From contig NZ_JACVEG010000003.1 in NCBI RefSeq assembly GCF_014596725.1, positions 124,001 to 188,000 on the forward strand: DNA of 64,000 bases, in the 5' to 3' direction. The notes under the pieces were generated by a model. That model saw only the letters and a list, made by a program, of their open reading frames with translations. It ran no database searches and was not told where the DNA came from. The translations under genes and the position numbers were made by a program. Positions 63,084 through 64,000 of the stretch are shown piece by piece (positions within the stretch are counted from its first letter, which is position 1; every line of letters starts with the position of its first letter). This DNA is from Vibrio sp. Y2-5. Its GTDB lineage: Bacteria; Pseudomonadota; Gammaproteobacteria; Enterobacterales; Vibrionaceae.

Positions 63084-64000
63084 TCATTTAAGAATAGGTA
63101 TATCCCCAACATCCTGTTTGGGGATAACAAACTCTCCGCTTAGTACATGCCCGTTTTCATCCAATACTTCTCTTACGCTTTGGCACATCCAGTAGGTGTT
63201 GAACTCTTTTCTGGTGTGTCCGGAAAGCAGGATGTTGCGCTCGGCCTGTATGCCAGGGACAAACGGCATTTCATCTAAGGTGAGCTTGTAATCACCGCAC
63301 TGCTCTCGATACAAAGCAGACTGCGCCGCTGCTTTTGCTGCCGCTTGTGTTGGGTACACCTTGCTAAGTTTTTTCACTTTTCCAGTACTTTCCCCCACCC
63401 GCACAACTTGTTTTTGCCCTTCGGTTACAGCTTGCCAGTACGCTTCTACCGCCTGAAACTTTCCGGTTCCTTCCAGAGTGATTTCTGCTTCGGTTTCATC
63501 GGTTAAATGCACTGCTACCGCTGGTAAGGTTTTACCGCTTACGCTTTGGTTATCTCCACGAGGAAAAAAGACGAGTTTTTTATTTGCTACTTTCATAGTG
63601 GCGCCATGCTCGGTTGCCAGTTCTGTCACTAAATCGGCATCGCTTTGGCCTGCCTGAATGTAGTGTTCAATTGTGGTATTGGCATATTCGGCAGACACCG
63701 AAGGCGTTAAGCCGTTACGTTGTGCCACGGTTTCAACCAGAGTTTTCAGTGTGGTGGTTTGCCAGGTGTAATCACGCTGAGTTTTAAAACTGCCACCTAG
63801 GTTCGCAGCATCGCCAGAGAGCACAATTTGTTTTTCAGGGCTACGCAGTTTTACTGAGTTAACGGTGTAACTACCCCTGTACACCAAGTGTTTATCATCT
63901 TTCCCTGTGTAGATTTGCATGGTGGCTTCATTGCGTGGGAACGCTATTTTGCCATCGTCGGCCAGTACCAGTTCAAAGCTATCGCTATCGATACCCGCGG
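63084..64000 (-). CDS. P2-like tail protein D (late control protein; partial at right edge)
   Basis: The frame is open to the window edge, so the N-terminus lies outside; at least 305 residues are present. It is the GPD family, the tail hub or baseplate protein of P2-like phages: FELVLADDGKIAFPRNEATMQI near the edge, ETVAQRNGLTPSVSAEYANT and QAGQSDADLVTELATEHGA. In P2, D is the last gene of the tail operon; the leftward direction and end at 63084 agree. The last codons contain the 30-base repeat (63100-63129) also found at 62376-62405. This is the best evidence that the prophage is P2-like. Confidence 0.87.
   Translation of the reverse strand, partial: AGIDSDSFELVLADDGKIAFPRNEATMQIYTGKDDKHLVYRGSYTVNSVKLRSPEKQIVLSGDAANLGGSFKTQRDYTWQTTTLKTLVETVAQRNGLTPSVSAEYANTTIEHYIQAGQSDADLVTELATEHGATMKVANKKLVFFPRGDNQSVSGKTLPAVAVHLTDETEAEITLEGTGKFQAVEAYWQAVTEGQKQVVRVGESTGKVKKLSKVYPTQAAAKAAAQSALYREQCGDYKLTLDEMPFVPGIQAERNILLSGHTRKEFNTYWMCQSVREVLDENGHVLSGEFVIPKQDVGDIPILK
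63100..63129. repeat. Repeat in the 3' end of gene D (right copy)
   Basis: Identical to 62376-62405 and containing the same 9-bp hairpin. It lies within codons of gene D, so it is the likely original copy. Confidence 0.9.

Overview
The window looks like chromosomal DNA of a marine gammaproteobacterium, most likely a Vibrio. I infer this from the gene repertoire (TRAP transporters, many c-di-GMP proteins, uronate and purine catabolism) and the protein sequences; no rRNA is present to prove it. From about 49 kb to the right edge lies a P2-like prophage.

Left part (1-11.8 kb): a family I CoA-transferase cut by the left edge, a LysR regulator, a NarL-type two-component pair with an extracytoplasmic Cache sensor, and a divergent TRAP transporter (dctPQM). 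Together they look like a sensed and regulated carboxylate uptake and activation unit. Then come a soluble PAS-PAS chemoreceptor (BdlA-like), a branched-chain aminotransferase and an sbmA gene broken near its 3' end by a one-base insertion.

Purine catabolism (11.9-20.1 kb): a five-gene minus-strand operon (SBF-type transporter, AtzE/HpxX-like amidase, HpxW-like gamma-glutamyltransferase-family enzyme, ureidoglycine-glyoxylate aminotransferase, allantoate amidohydrolase) faces a GntR regulator and a PuuE-type allantoinase. It covers allantoin to oxalurate/oxamate-level products. GTATAC-centred palindromes lie in the divergent promoter region. DUF3299 and alkaline phosphatase genes follow.

Uronate catabolism (22.6-34.4 kb): kduD, an RpiB/LacAB-family isomerase (DhuI-like), kdgK and eda on the plus strand; an IclR regulator, a TRAP transporter and kduI on the minus strand. 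This is a full route from unsaturated uronates (from pectin, alginate or glycosaminoglycans) to pyruvate and glyceraldehyde 3-phosphate, with two unrelated isomerases for the same step. An AT-rich patch of small or accessory genes (zinc ribbon, periplasmic protein, serine hydrolase, CPBP protease) interrupts it.

Signalling region (34.7-48.6 kb): two EamA transporters, pxpBC, a histidine kinase translationally coupled to a REC-DUF3369-GGDEF-EAL protein, a REC-CheC protein coupled to a PAS-GGDEF cyclase, a PilZ protein, a 7TM-GGDEF cyclase and an outer membrane beta-barrel protein.

Prophage (about 49.0 kb to beyond 64 kb): inserted in a tRNA-Val(GAC) gene, whose 3' half and terminator remain at the left junction. 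The early region on the minus strand runs from a CII-like regulator through a second tyrosine recombinase, small genes, a large primase-helicase, Rha and an excisionase to the integrase. A CI-type repressor is divergent, with two operator-like repeats. Between the repressor and the tail gene D lies AT-rich cargo: two related KAP-family P-loop NTPases in opposite orientation, a membrane-anchored coiled-coil protein, and a GNAT acetyltransferase bracketed by two copies of the 3' end of gene D. This cargo is the best candidate for an undescribed system, perhaps phage exclusion, because the KAP family includes the phage-exclusion protein PifA.
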